A stretch of DNA of 44,989 nt, taken from Lactococcus garvieae (GTDB lineage: Bacteria; Bacillota; Bacilli; Lactobacillales; Streptococcaceae). The stretch covers positions 1 to 44,989 of the forward strand of contig NZ_WIVG01000007.1 of the NCBI RefSeq assembly GCF_016758115.1. The letters are read 5' to 3'. Below the pieces are notes generated by a model. It was not told the origin of the DNA. It worked only from the letters and a program-made list of their open reading frames with translations, and made no database searches. The position numbers were made by a program, and so were the translations under genes. Below, piece by piece: positions 27,819-36,389 of the stretch. Numbering within the stretch: the first letter of the stretch is position 1; each line of letters opens with the position of its first letter.

Positions 27819-30119
27819 ATGAGCGCAAAAATGATTTATGGAGATTGGACAATTAGCCAAGAGGGCTTCGATGTTCGCTATCTCGGGAAAACGGAAAGTA
27901 TTATGTGCTTGGGGAATGGTTATGTCGGCTCGCGCGCTGCAGAGGAAGAGTCTTATGTCGGTCAAAGCAGGGATACATTCGTGTCAGGAACTTTCAACTA
28001 TTTTGATGAAAATGAAGTCACTGAGCTGCCTAATATCCCCGATATTTGGAGCATGGATTTTCAGATTAATGGACAGCCGTTTTCTCTGTTGACAGGAAAA
28101 ATTGAGGCTTATAAAAAAACACTGGACTTAAAAAGGGGTCTTCTCACGCGAGAAGTAAGTTGGTCTAAAGACGATGTGTCCCTAAAGATGACCTTTAAAC
28201 GGTTCATTTCGAAAAAACGTCGGCACTTTATGGCTTCACAAGTTCATATCGAAAATCTTGGTTCCCCTGTTTCCATTAGCATCAAAACAGGTATCAATGG
28301 TCAAGTCTCGAATGAAGGAAGTCAACATTTTACGGAAGGTGAAAAGGGGCTTGTTGAGGGTAAGATTTTACAAATGTGTCCACAAACCACGCACCGTAAA
28401 CTGGATGTTGTCATCTCAGCTTGTCATGAATTGAAAGGTGTCCCAGCAACAACGCGTCCCGAAATTGGACGACGTAGTTTCTATATGAACTTTGATTTTA
28501 AACTCGAAAAGGATAAGCAAGTCCTCTTAGAAAAGCGTGCCTCCATTTATACTAGTATTGATAATGATATCGAAAATCACAGTATCCAAAATATGCGCAA
28601 TGTGGCTGTAAGTGAGCTTCAGGACTTGGAAAAACAAAGTTTTGAAGAGCTGCTCGCTGAATCTGCTCAATCTTGGGCGATGATTTGGAAAAAACATCCT
28701 ATAAAAATAACCTCTGACCACCCGCGTGACCAACTGGCGATTCGTTTTGCTAAATATCATTTACATAGCATGGTACCTGCACATGATGAGAGGATGAATA
28801 TTGGAGCTAAAGGCTTATCCGGCCAAGGTTATAAAGGGCATACCTTTTGGGATACAGAAATCTTCATGTTGCCTTATTTTACTTTTACGCATCCAGAAAT
28901 TGCCGAGAAGTTGCTGACCTATCGCTATTTAGGATTAGAAGGTGCCCATAAAAAGGCTGCTGACAATGGTTACGAAGGCGCTCAGTACCCATGGGAAGCC
29001 GCTTGGCCTACAGATGGCGAAGTGACACCGGTCTGGGGAGCAGCGGATATCGTAACAGGAAAGGCCATGAAAATTTTATCTGGTTTTATTGAGCAACATA
29101 TCACCTCAGATGTAGCTTTTGGGGTAAAACAATACCTCGATGTGACAGGAAATCAGGATTTTGCAAATGAAAAAGCTTATGAAATATTGATAGATACCGC
29201 TAAATTCTGGGCTTCAAGGTTGGAATACGATTCTCCTAATGACCGGTATGTCATCACAAATGTTATGGGACCGGATGAGTATAAGGAAGAAATTGATAAT
29301 AATGCTTATACGAACTACACGGCACACTGGAACATCTCCTATGTTATTGATTTAATTGGACATTTGAAGGCTGAAAAACCTGAGGTCTATGCAAGATTAG
29401 ATAAGGAATTTAACTTAGAAGCGTTAAAGGCAAATCTGAAAGCAAAGGTTGATAAAATTTTCTTGCCTCAGCCTACAAGTGCTGGTATTATTCCACAAGA
29501 TGATACCTATTTAAGCAAGCCTGAGCTAGATTTGACCAAGTATAAATCAGCAGATGGCGTTGATGGGCTCTTCCACGACTATAATTTGCACCAAGTCAAT
29601 GGCTTCCAAGTGACCAAGCAAGCCGATGTACTGTTGCTCATGTTGCTGTTTGAAGGATTGTTCGAGAAGGAGTTGAAGCTTAAGAACTTTGATTACTATG
29701 AGCCAAAAACGACACACGATAGTTCGCTGTCGCTTTCGACGCACGCTATCTTATCTGCGGACTTAGGCAAGCTTGATCAGTCCTATGACTTTTTTAAGCA
29801 AGCGATAAATATTGATATGGGAGAATATATGAAATCTTCTGACCCCGGCATTCATGCAGCATCTTTAGGAGGGATATGGCAAATGGTGGTGTTTGGCTAT
29901 GGCGGCGTTCGTATGATTGAAGGTGAGCTACGCATTGAACCAAATCTACCTCAAGCTTGGTCTCATTTATCATATGGTTTCGACTACCAAGGACAAGCCA
30001 TTTCAGTCGAGATTGGAGGGGGTAAAATGGTTCTGAAAAAATCAGAGGGACCCGTTCTGCAATTTATCTACCAAGATCAAATCATGAATCTTGAAGACAC
30101 ATTAACAATTACGCTATAA
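27819..30119 (+). CDS. GH65 disaccharide phosphorylase (maltose phosphorylase-like)
   Basis: A 766-residue glycoside hydrolase family 65 enzyme, full length for the family. It should split an alpha-glucobiose with inorganic phosphate into glucose and beta-glucose-1-phosphate in the cytoplasm. The catalytic acid Glu is in VMGPDEYKEEIDNNAYTN (about residue 490); the phosphate-site block THDSSLSLSTHA follows near 633. Maltose, trehalose, nigerose and kojibiose phosphorylases all belong to this family and cannot be separated by eye. A ribosome-binding site AAGGAG follows the operator. It is the first of two GH65 enzymes in the operon. Confidence 0.88.
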   Translation: MSAKMIYGDWTISQEGFDVRYLGKTESIMCLGNGYVGSRAAEEESYVGQSRDTFVSGTFNYFDENEVTELPNIPDIWSMDFQINGQPFSLLTGKIEAYKKTLDLKRGLLTREVSWSKDDVSLKMTFKRFISKKRRHFMASQVHIENLGSPVSISIKTGINGQVSNEGSQHFTEGEKGLVEGKILQMCPQTTHRKLDVVISACHELKGVPATTRPEIGRRSFYMNFDFKLEKDKQVLLEKRASIYTSIDNDIENHSIQNMRNVAVSELQDLEKQSFEELLAESAQSWAMIWKKHPIKITSDHPRDQLAIRFAKYHLHSMVPAHDERMNIGAKGLSGQGYKGHTFWDTEIFMLPYFTFTHPEIAEKLLTYRYLGLEGAHKKAADNGYEGAQYPWEAAWPTDGEVTPVWGAADIVTGKAMKILSGFIEQHITSDVAFGVKQYLDVTGNQDFANEKAYEILIDTAKFWASRLEYDSPNDRYVITNVMGPDEYKEEIDNNAYTNYTAHWNISYVIDLIGHLKAEKPEVYARLDKEFNLEALKANLKAKVDKIFLPQPTSAGIIPQDDTYLSKPELDLTKYKSADGVDGLFHDYNLHQVNGFQVTKQADVLLLMLLFEGLFEKELKLKNFDYYEPKTTHDSSLSLSTHAILSADLGKLDQSYDFFKQAINIDMGEYMKSSDPGIHAASLGGIWQMVVFGYGGVRMIEGELRIEPNLPQAWSHLSYGFDYQGQAISVEIGGGKMVLKKSEGPVLQFIYQDQIMNLEDTLTITL

Positions 30120-30158
30120 ATTAGGCATTTCTGCCTCTAAAATAAAGGAGTTTTTCAA

Positions 30159-31418
30159 ATGAAAAATTGGAAAAAAGTAACACTTTTCGGCACAGCAGCC
30201 TTAGCTGCACTAACATTGGCGGCTTGTGGTAAGGGAACGAGCTCTGCAGAAGAAGGTAAAAAGCTAACCATTGGTTATTGGAAAGGTTCTGATACCGAAA
30301 ATGCAACCCTCGATAAGATGATTAAACAATTTGAAGAGGAAAATGATGTGGATGTTATCCCTAAAGTTTATACAGATATCACCACACAGTTACCAACAGA
30401 TCTTTCGGGCGGTACAGCACCAGATGCTTTCTATATTGACTCAGCTTTCTTTCCCTACTTACAAGAGCAAGGTGTGTTGAATGATCTGTCAGATGTCATT
30501 AATAAAGATGAGTTCTATCCAACGATTGCAAGTGCTTTTGAAGCGGATGGCAAGCCTTATGCTGCAGCAAAAGATGTTTCCACATTGGCGCTTTATATTA
30601 ATAAAGATATTTTTGCAAAAGCGGGGATTGATCAAGCCAGCATTCCAAAATCCTACGAAGAACTGGTCAAATGGGCACCGGAAGCCCAAGCTAAAATTGA
30701 TGCGGCATACGGTAAAGGTAAAGTCTATCTGATTAACCAAAATGCCGATTTGGCACGCACATGGCCGTTCCAAACAGCGCGAGGTACAGCACCGATCACG
30801 AAAGATGGAAAATCTGATTTGGCTAATCCAGATTCGATAGCAGGTCTTCAAACGATTGTTGATTTGTTTAATGCGGGTGCAGCAGCAACGCCACAACAGG
30901 TTGGGGCTGGCGATGAAGGCGCTGGGTTTGCGACAGGGAAATTTGCGATGACCCTGACTGGAAACTGGAATTACAAGGTTTATTTGGATGAATATAAGGA
31001 TCTGAACTTTGATATTATCCCTAACCTGACTTATCAAGGCAAACCGAGGACTATGCAATTTACTGTTGGATGGGGCGAATATAAAAATACCAAGTCTAAA
31101 GAATTGGCGGATAAATGGATTCAGTTTGTGACCGGTAAAGAAGGAATGACAACATGGACAAATGGTGTTGGAACCTTGGCGACTCGTCCAGATATAGCTG
31201 AAGGATCAGCTTTCTTGAAAGAGAATCCGCGCTTACAAGTTCACCAAGATTCGATCAAATTTGCAACAGCATGGCAGTCAGGTACTAACTTAACAACCGT
31301 TCAAAATGCTTTTGGAAACTTTGTACCGACAGCTTTTAAAAAAGGTGCAACTGCAGATGATTTAAAAACATCAATGGAAAAAGCAGATAAAGAAGCCAAC
31401 AGTAAAATTAGTCACTAA
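30159..31418 (+). CDS. malE: sugar ABC transporter substrate-binding lipoprotein
   Basis: An extracellular solute-binding protein of 419 residues. The signal peptide ends in a lipobox (LTLAAC, lipidated Cys23). The mature part is a MalE-like two-lobe binding protein (GYWKGSDTENATLDKMIKQF at the start). It should deliver an alpha-glucobiose or maltodextrin to MalF-MalG. A small hairpin (AGGCA/TGCCT, 30123-30136) lies before it and a larger one after it. The substrate is inferred from the GH65 genes. Confidence 0.9.
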   Translation: MKNWKKVTLFGTAALAALTLAACGKGTSSAEEGKKLTIGYWKGSDTENATLDKMIKQFEEENDVDVIPKVYTDITTQLPTDLSGGTAPDAFYIDSAFFPYLQEQGVLNDLSDVINKDEFYPTIASAFEADGKPYAAAKDVSTLALYINKDIFAKAGIDQASIPKSYEELVKWAPEAQAKIDAAYGKGKVYLINQNADLARTWPFQTARGTAPITKDGKSDLANPDSIAGLQTIVDLFNAGAAATPQQVGAGDEGAGFATGKFAMTLTGNWNYKVYLDEYKDLNFDIIPNLTYQGKPRTMQFTVGWGEYKNTKSKELADKWIQFVTGKEGMTTWTNGVGTLATRPDIAEGSAFLKENPRLQVHQDSIKFATAWQSGTNLTTVQNAFGNFVPTAFKKGATADDLKTSMEKADKEANSKISH

Positions 31419-31430
31419 TTAATATTTGGA

Positions 31431-31490
31431 CAGTCAGTAGAAAATTTGAGAGTATCAGAGTTCTGGTACTTTCATAAGATTTACTGACTG
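31431..31490 (+). repeat. nested stem-loop between malE and malF
   Basis: Outer arms CAGTCAGTA (31431-31439) and TACTGACTG (31482-31490) are perfect. Inner arms AGTATCAG (31451-31458) and CTGGTACT (31463-31470) pair with one G-U. There is no T run; the stem ends just before the malF ribosome-binding site. It may protect the malE part of the mRNA or dampen malF translation. Confidence 0.7.
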
Positions 31491-31501
31491 GAGGAAAAAC
31501 T

Positions 31502-32416
31502 ATGGAAAAACAAAAACGTACCAAGAGCCAGATTTCAGAAATGATTCAGGGCTATGGCTTTATCACACCCGCATTGTTAATCATTTTAGTCTTCTTTGTT
31601 TTGGCAATTCTTTTCGCTGTATATTTATCCTTCAATGATGTTAATCTCATCATGCACACTTATGAGTGGAACGGCTTTAGAAATTATCAAAATTTATTTC
31701 AAGACAAGCAGCTGCTCCGTGCTCTGCAGAATACAGGATTCTTTGCTCTTGTCGTTGTGCCTGTGCAAACCATCATTGCCTTAGTCATTGCTTATATTTT
31801 AGCTTCTAAAGGGATCAAAGCTAAGAAAATGTTTCGGCTCATTTATTTCTTACCCACTTTGACTTCAAGCGCCGCCTTGACACTGATTTTCATGTTTGTC
31901 TTCAACCTCAATGGGCCGGTTAATGGCTTTCTCGAAAGCCTCCACTTGATTGATGGACCGATTAACTTTATCAATGATACAGACTGGACATTGAAAGTGA
32001 TTATGGTGATGAATATTTGGTCTACTGTGCCTTACTTTATGACCATCTACCTTGCTTCACTGGTTGATTTACCAGAGGTCATGTACGAAGCTGCTGAAAT
32101 TGATGGAGCCAATGCCTTCCAAAAATTACGTTATATCACGATTCCTTATTTGCGCCCGATTACGACTTTTGTCTTGCTCACGGGTATTATTGGAACCTTC
32201 CAAATGTTTGACCAAGCTTATATCTTCTCTGGAGGTACAGGAGGACCCGAGAATTCAACCTTGACAGTTAGTCTCTTGATTTTCCAATACGCTTTTGGTC
32301 AACAGAATCAAATGGGATATGCGGCTGTCATTGCGATTATGCTTGCGATAATCATCTTCGTGGTTTCACGAATCGCTGAAAAATTGAATGGGGGAAATGG
32401 GCATGAGAAAAACTAA
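31502..32416 (+). CDS. malF: sugar ABC transporter permease (MalF-like)
   Basis: Membrane permease of 304 residues with six hydrophobic segments. The cytoplasmic EAA loop that contacts the ATPase is visible as YEAAEIDGANAFQKLRYI. It pairs with MalG to form the channel. It starts after GGAGG, right behind the intergenic stem-loop, and overlaps malG. Confidence 0.92.
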   Translation: MEKQKRTKSQISEMIQGYGFITPALLIILVFFVLAILFAVYLSFNDVNLIMHTYEWNGFRNYQNLFQDKQLLRALQNTGFFALVVVPVQTIIALVIAYILASKGIKAKKMFRLIYFLPTLTSSAALTLIFMFVFNLNGPVNGFLESLHLIDGPINFINDTDWTLKVIMVMNIWSTVPYFMTIYLASLVDLPEVMYEAAEIDGANAFQKLRYITIPYLRPITTFVLLTGIIGTFQMFDQAYIFSGGTGGPENSTLTVSLLIFQYAFGQQNQMGYAAVIAIMLAIIIFVVSRIAEKLNGGNGHEKN

Positions 32417-33248
32417 GAAGCAAAAAGCTCTGAAAATCTTACTTTATACTATCTTGATTATCTATGCTTTCATCACTTTCTATCCATTCATGTGGGCAGT
32501 AGCGGCATCATTTAAACCCTTAGCCGAAATCACATCAGGAAATTTATCGCTCTGGTCTGATAATTTTACCTTGGAACAGTACCAATATCTCTTTGATCCT
32601 ATTTCAGGTTCTCTCTTCCCACAGTGGTTGATGAATTCCATTATTATTTCTGTTATAGGTACAACGGTGAATCTTTTCTTAAATACAATGGCTGGTTATG
32701 CCTTAGCGCGTCTCCAATTTCCCGGACGTCAACGCATTTACTATGGCATTTTAGCGATGATGATGGTTCCAACGCAAGTCCTCCTAATTCCGAACTATTT
32801 GATTATCCACAACTTGGGCATGATGGATTCCTTTGCTGCTTTGATTTTACCTATGGCAATCAATATTTCCAATATTTTTATGATGCGTCAGTTTTTCTTG
32901 AATTTTCCTAAAGATGTTGAAGAAGCTGCACGTATTGATGGCTTGTCACGGGTAGGAACTTTCTTTCGCATTGTTATGCCCTTGGCCAAACCATCCATTG
33001 CAACACAGGGTGTTTTCGTCTTCATGGGCTTTTGGAACAATTTCCTCTCGCCAATGCTTTATTTGAAAACACAGAGTAAATTTACGATAACTGTAGGTCT
33101 TCAAATGTTACAATCTGCCGACCAAGGGGGACAGATGTGGAACCGCGTGATGGCAGCTTCAATCCTCACGATTTTACCCATTATCCTCCTCTACATCATC
33201 TTTAACCGTTACTTCTTACAAGGGGTACGTATGGATGGGGAGAAATAA
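32403..33248 (+). CDS. malG: sugar ABC transporter permease (MalG-like)
   Basis: Membrane permease of about 281 residues with six hydrophobic segments and the EAA loop EEAARIDGLSRVGTFFRIV. I chose the ATG at 32403, seven bases after GGGGGA; in-frame ATGs at 32388 and 32397 are alternatives. It overlaps the end of malF. No ATPase gene is in this cluster, so MsmK upstream probably energises it. Confidence 0.92.
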   Translation: MRKTKKQKALKILLYTILIIYAFITFYPFMWAVAASFKPLAEITSGNLSLWSDNFTLEQYQYLFDPISGSLFPQWLMNSIIISVIGTTVNLFLNTMAGYALARLQFPGRQRIYYGILAMMMVPTQVLLIPNYLIIHNLGMMDSFAALILPMAINISNIFMMRQFFLNFPKDVEEAARIDGLSRVGTFFRIVMPLAKPSIATQGVFVFMGFWNNFLSPMLYLKTQSKFTITVGLQMLQSADQGGQMWNRVMAASILTILPIILLYIIFNRYFLQGVRMDGEK

Positions 33249-33267
33249 AAACGAGGATGAATAAATA

Positions 33268-35259
33268 ATGAAAAACTTTGAATTACGACTTGAGGACTTG
33301 GGCAACCATTCTTCAGGAAATATTGAAACACTCTTCGCACAAGCTAATGGTTTTATGGGGATACGTGCCAGTGAACCTATAGCTACAGCACAAGCTACGC
33401 CTGGTGTATTCGTTAATGGGTTTTATGAAACACATGAAATCATCTATGGAGAGAACGCTTATGGTTATGCTAAACATCATGAAACAATGATAAAACTGTT
33501 TGATTTACGTCGAATTGATATCGAAATAGATGGCGAAGAACTTGAAGTTTTAAAACATCAGGAGCGCTGCCTAGATATGCAAACAGGTTTACTTCATGAA
33601 AAGTTTGTCTATGAAACAGCATCAGGGAAACAGATTATGCTGACTTTGGAATCTTTTGCAAGTCATGCAGATCGACAGGTTTATGCCCAACACTGGACGA
33701 TATCAGCACTGAATTTTTCTGGTCAGGCTAAGATTACGAAAAAGGCACGGTTGATTCAACCTCAAGCAGATAAAGTGTTTGATCCACGTGTGCGTGAAGC
33801 CAGTACAAAAATGCGCCAAGAAGGGAATTGCTATCAAACTTTAAACAGTCAATTGAAAATATATGTTAAATTCGATGCCTTTGAAGGGACAGTTGACTTA
33901 AGAGAAGGTCAGGATGTTACACTGACACAGCTTTACCAAATTTCGAAGACCAATCATTTTGAGCCCCACTCTTATGAGGCATTGAAAAAGCAACAAGTTG
34001 AAATCTTTGCTGCTTTTTGGGAGAGTTCCGATATTGAAATTAATGGGGATGATATGTTGCAAAAAGGCATTCGAGTGAATCTTTTTCATCTGTTTAATTC
34101 TGCTGGGCGTGATGGAAAGACAAACTTTGGAGCGAAAGGTCTGACAGGTGAGGGATACGAGGGGCATTATTTCTGGGATACTGAAATGTACCTGCTGCCT
34201 TTCTTTATTCATACGCAGCCAGAACTAGCTAAGCAACTCCTAGCCTATCGTCTACATATCCTGCCTGCCGCACAAGCGCGAGCAGCAGAACTTGATTTTA
34301 AAGGTGCTTTATATCCTTGGCGGACAATTTCAGGTCAAGAAACCTCAGCCTATTTTCCAGCAGGAACGGGACAAGTTCATATCAATGCAGATATTGCACA
34401 CGCTTTTAAACTTTATCACGAAGTCACGGGCGATGATGCCTTTATGGAAACAGCCAAATCAGTTATTTATGAAACAGCCAACTTTTGGTTATCTTACGGT
34501 TTCTTTTCAAACCGAGGTTTTGAAATTCATGAAGTGACTGGGCCGGATGAGTATACAGCCCTAGTTAATAATAATTACTATACGAATAAGATGGCCCAAC
34601 AAAATTTGAAATACGCAGCCGAACTTACTCGAAAATTTGGTGATGAGGACGAGAACAGTCAACTTTGGGATGAAGCTGCTCAAAAGATGTATTTCGTACC
34701 TGTCAATGGAGCTGGGATTACGCCGCAAGATGAATCTTTCCTGACGAAAGAAGTCTGGAATTTTGAAGATACGCCTTCAGAAAAGTATCCTCTCCTCCTC
34801 CACTATCATCCGATGAAAATCTATAAGCATCAAGTCTTAAAGCAGGCAGATACTTTACTTGCGCATATGATTTTTGCCAACGAGACAAAGAGTGAACAAA
34901 TGGGGCGTGACTTTGATTACTATGAACCTCTGACCACCCATGACAGTAGCCTGTCCCGTGCGGTTTATGGCGTTGTTGCGAGCCATTTGGGTCGTCATGA
35001 TTTAGCTTATGAATTCTTTAAAGATGCTGCTACAATGGATTTGACTGACTTACAGGGAAATGCGAGTCATGGCATTCATGCTGCCAATATGGGTGGCTCT
35101 TGGCTAGGCTTAATCTATGGCTTTGCAGGTTTGCATCGTACATCTGAGGGTTTTTCAGTTAAAAATAATCTCCCACAGGCGATAAAAGGGCTGAGATTTA
35201 AGATTAAGTTCAAAGGCCAAACTAAAATATTTGAGATTGGAGAAATTGCGCATGTTTAA
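33268..35259 (+). CDS. second GH65 disaccharide phosphorylase, short form
   Basis: A 663-residue GH65 enzyme, about 100 residues shorter than its operon partner. The catalytic Glu is in [15 protein letters not shown] (about residue 427), and [12 protein letters not shown] is present near 551. The two GH65 proteins differ clearly in N-terminal domain and around the active site ([11 protein letters not shown] against KEEIDNNAYTN), so different linkage specificity is likely. It overlaps pgmB by eight bases, which fits production of beta-glucose-1-phosphate. Confidence 0.85.
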   Translation: MKNFELRLEDLGNHSSGNIETLFAQANGFMGIRASEPIATAQATPGVFVNGFYETHEIIYGENAYGYAKHHETMIKLFDLRRIDIEIDGEELEVLKHQERCLDMQTGLLHEKFVYETASGKQIMLTLESFASHADRQVYAQHWTISALNFSGQAKITKKARLIQPQADKVFDPRVREASTKMRQEGNCYQTLNSQLKIYVKFDAFEGTVDLREGQDVTLTQLYQISKTNHFEPHSYEALKKQQVEIFAAFWESSDIEINGDDMLQKGIRVNLFHLFNSAGRDGKTNFGAKGLTGEGYEGHYFWDTEMYLLPFFIHTQPELAKQLLAYRLHILPAAQARAAELDFKGALYPWRTISGQETSAYFPAGTGQVHINADIAHAFKLYHEVTGDDAFMETAKSVIYETANFWLSYGFFSNRGFEIHEVTGPDEYTALVNNNYYTNKMAQQNLKYAAELTRKFGDEDENSQLWDEAAQKMYFVPVNGAGITPQDESFLTKEVWNFEDTPSEKYPLLLHYHPMKIYKHQVLKQADTLLAHMIFANETKSEQMGRDFDYYEPLTTHDSSLSRAVYGVVASHLGRHDLAYEFFKDAATMDLTDLQGNASHGIHAANMGGSWLGLIYGFAGLHRTSEGFSVKNNLPQAIKGLRFKIKFKGQTKIFEIGEIAHV

Positions 35260-35929
35260 AGCAGTTTTATTTGATCTTGATGGAGTGATTACAGATACTG
35301 CAGAATACCATTATCAAGCATGGAGAACTTTAGCGGAAGAACTGGGGATTGAAGGGGTCAATCGCACATTTAATGAGCAACTCAAAGGCGTTTCACGTGA
35401 GGATTCATTGAGAAAAATATTGTCTTTAGGGAAGCGAGAAAATGACTTCTCTGTGGAAGAATTTGCCAGACTAACGAAACGGAAAAATGACAACTATTTA
35501 CAGATGATTCAAAAAGTCAGTCCAGCAGATGTTTATCCAGGGATTTTAGAGTTGCTGCAAGAATTAAAGGACAGCGGCATTAAAATTTCCTTGGCTTCAG
35601 CTTCTAAAAATGGTCCGATTCTTTTGGAGCGCATGGCATTAACCCCTTATTTTGATTTTATAGCAAATCCAAAAGAAGTTGCAGCCTCAAAACCAGCACC
35701 AGATATTTTTCAAGCAGCAGCAGCGGGAGTGGGTGTTTCCACAGATGAAGCCATTGGAATTGAGGATGCCCAAGCAGGAATTTCAGCCATTAAAGCAGCG
35801 GGAAGTTTGCCTGTTGGCGTAGGATGCAAAGAGGAGCTAGGTTCTGACATTGCTTTAGTTCCCAGGACAGACTTTTTAACGTTAGCCTATTTAATGGAGA
35901 TTTGGGAGAAAAATAAAATACTTAATTAA
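35252..35929 (+). CDS. pgmB: beta-phosphoglucomutase
   Basis: A 225-residue HAD-superfamily enzyme converting beta-glucose-1-phosphate to glucose-6-phosphate. The nucleophile Asp8 and acid/base Asp10 lie in [31 protein letters not shown] and GIEDAQAGI are the other HAD motifs. The start at 35252 is chosen for the conserved [10 protein letters not shown]; an in-frame start at 35231 adds seven residues. It completes the phosphorylase route and is the last gene of the operon. Confidence 0.95.
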   Translation: MFKAVLFDLDGVITDTAEYHYQAWRTLAEELGIEGVNRTFNEQLKGVSREDSLRKILSLGKRENDFSVEEFARLTKRKNDNYLQMIQKVSPADVYPGILELLQELKDSGIKISLASASKNGPILLERMALTPYFDFIANPKEVAASKPAPDIFQAAAAGVGVSTDEAIGIEDAQAGISAIKAAGSLPVGVGCKEELGSDIALVPRTDFLTLAYLMEIWEKNKILN

Positions 35930-35945
35930 AAGTATCACAGACTGT

Positions 35946-35976
35946 AGACAAAGTGGATTTCGCTTTGTCTATTTTT
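35946..35976 (+). terminator. terminator of the alpha-glucoside operon
   Basis: AGACAAAG and CTTTGTCT form a perfect 8-bp stem, followed by ATTTTT. Confidence 0.85.
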
Positions 35977-36079
35977 ATGGGCAAAAGTGATAAAAAGGAG
36001 GTAAATAAGCCTTTTGGGGGTGTCTTAATGCCTTACTGACAAGATAATACTGCTCAAACTGTATTTAGTCTTTTAAGCC

Positions 36080-36178
36080 TTGTTGAGTCAAGGCCGCTAT
36101 TTACAAGCGATTCCCAACAAGGTGGACTTCAATTTTATTCATGATTTAGTCCAACCTCACGGCTACTTGATTAAAAGT
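36080..36178 (+). pseudogene. N-terminal relic of an IS transposase
   Basis: One frame reads LLSQGRYLQAIPNKVDFNFI then HDLVQPHGYLIKS, similar in pattern to the start of IS1182/IS5-like transposases. It is preceded by a stop codon and runs out into unrelated sequence. No inverted terminal repeats or rest of the gene are visible. The arms CCTTGTTG (36078-36085) and CAACAAGG (36115-36122) form an inverted repeat inside it. Confidence 0.45.
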
Positions 36179-36206
36179 ATCTTTTTATTTGTATTTTGCT
36201 TTAATT

Positions 36207-36224
36207 TGTCAAAAGTATTTGACA
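36207..36224 (+). promoter_or_regulatory. palindrome upstream of nifJ
   Basis: TGTCAAA, AGTA, TTTGACA: a perfect 7-bp inverted repeat. Its right arm includes a TTGACA, but the best -10 (TGT-TAAAAT, 36255-36263) is too far for that -35. It is a plausible binding site for a regulator of nifJ; the regulator is not known. Confidence 0.5.
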
Positions 36225-36254
36225 TTCATTAGCAATGGTGACAATAGTTAAAAG

Positions 36255-36263
36255 TGTTAAAAT
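36255..36263 (+). promoter_or_regulatory. extended -10 promoter of nifJ
   Basis: TGT followed by TAAAAT. It leaves a leader of about 120 bases before the ATG at 36390. The leader contains a possible stem (CATCAG near 36318, CTGATG near 36345) but matches no riboswitch I know; a TPP riboswitch is not seen. Confidence 0.4.
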
Positions 36264-36389
36264 AGTAGTAGTCAAAAATTTAAGCGTAAGAGCTCTTGGT
36301 TTTTCGGGAAAATGTCCACATCAGGAACAAATGACACCGTTTCTGCTGATGGGAAATCAAATAAATGCTTTTACATAAGGACTTTTATT

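Noticed and set aside
30489-31058. 189-codon open frame on the minus strand
   Set aside because: It is fully inside malE on the opposite strand, Cys/Ile/Arg-rich with no family resemblance.
36264-36389. TPP or other known riboswitch before nifJ
   Set aside because: The conserved TPP core sequences are absent and the possible stem fits no class I know.
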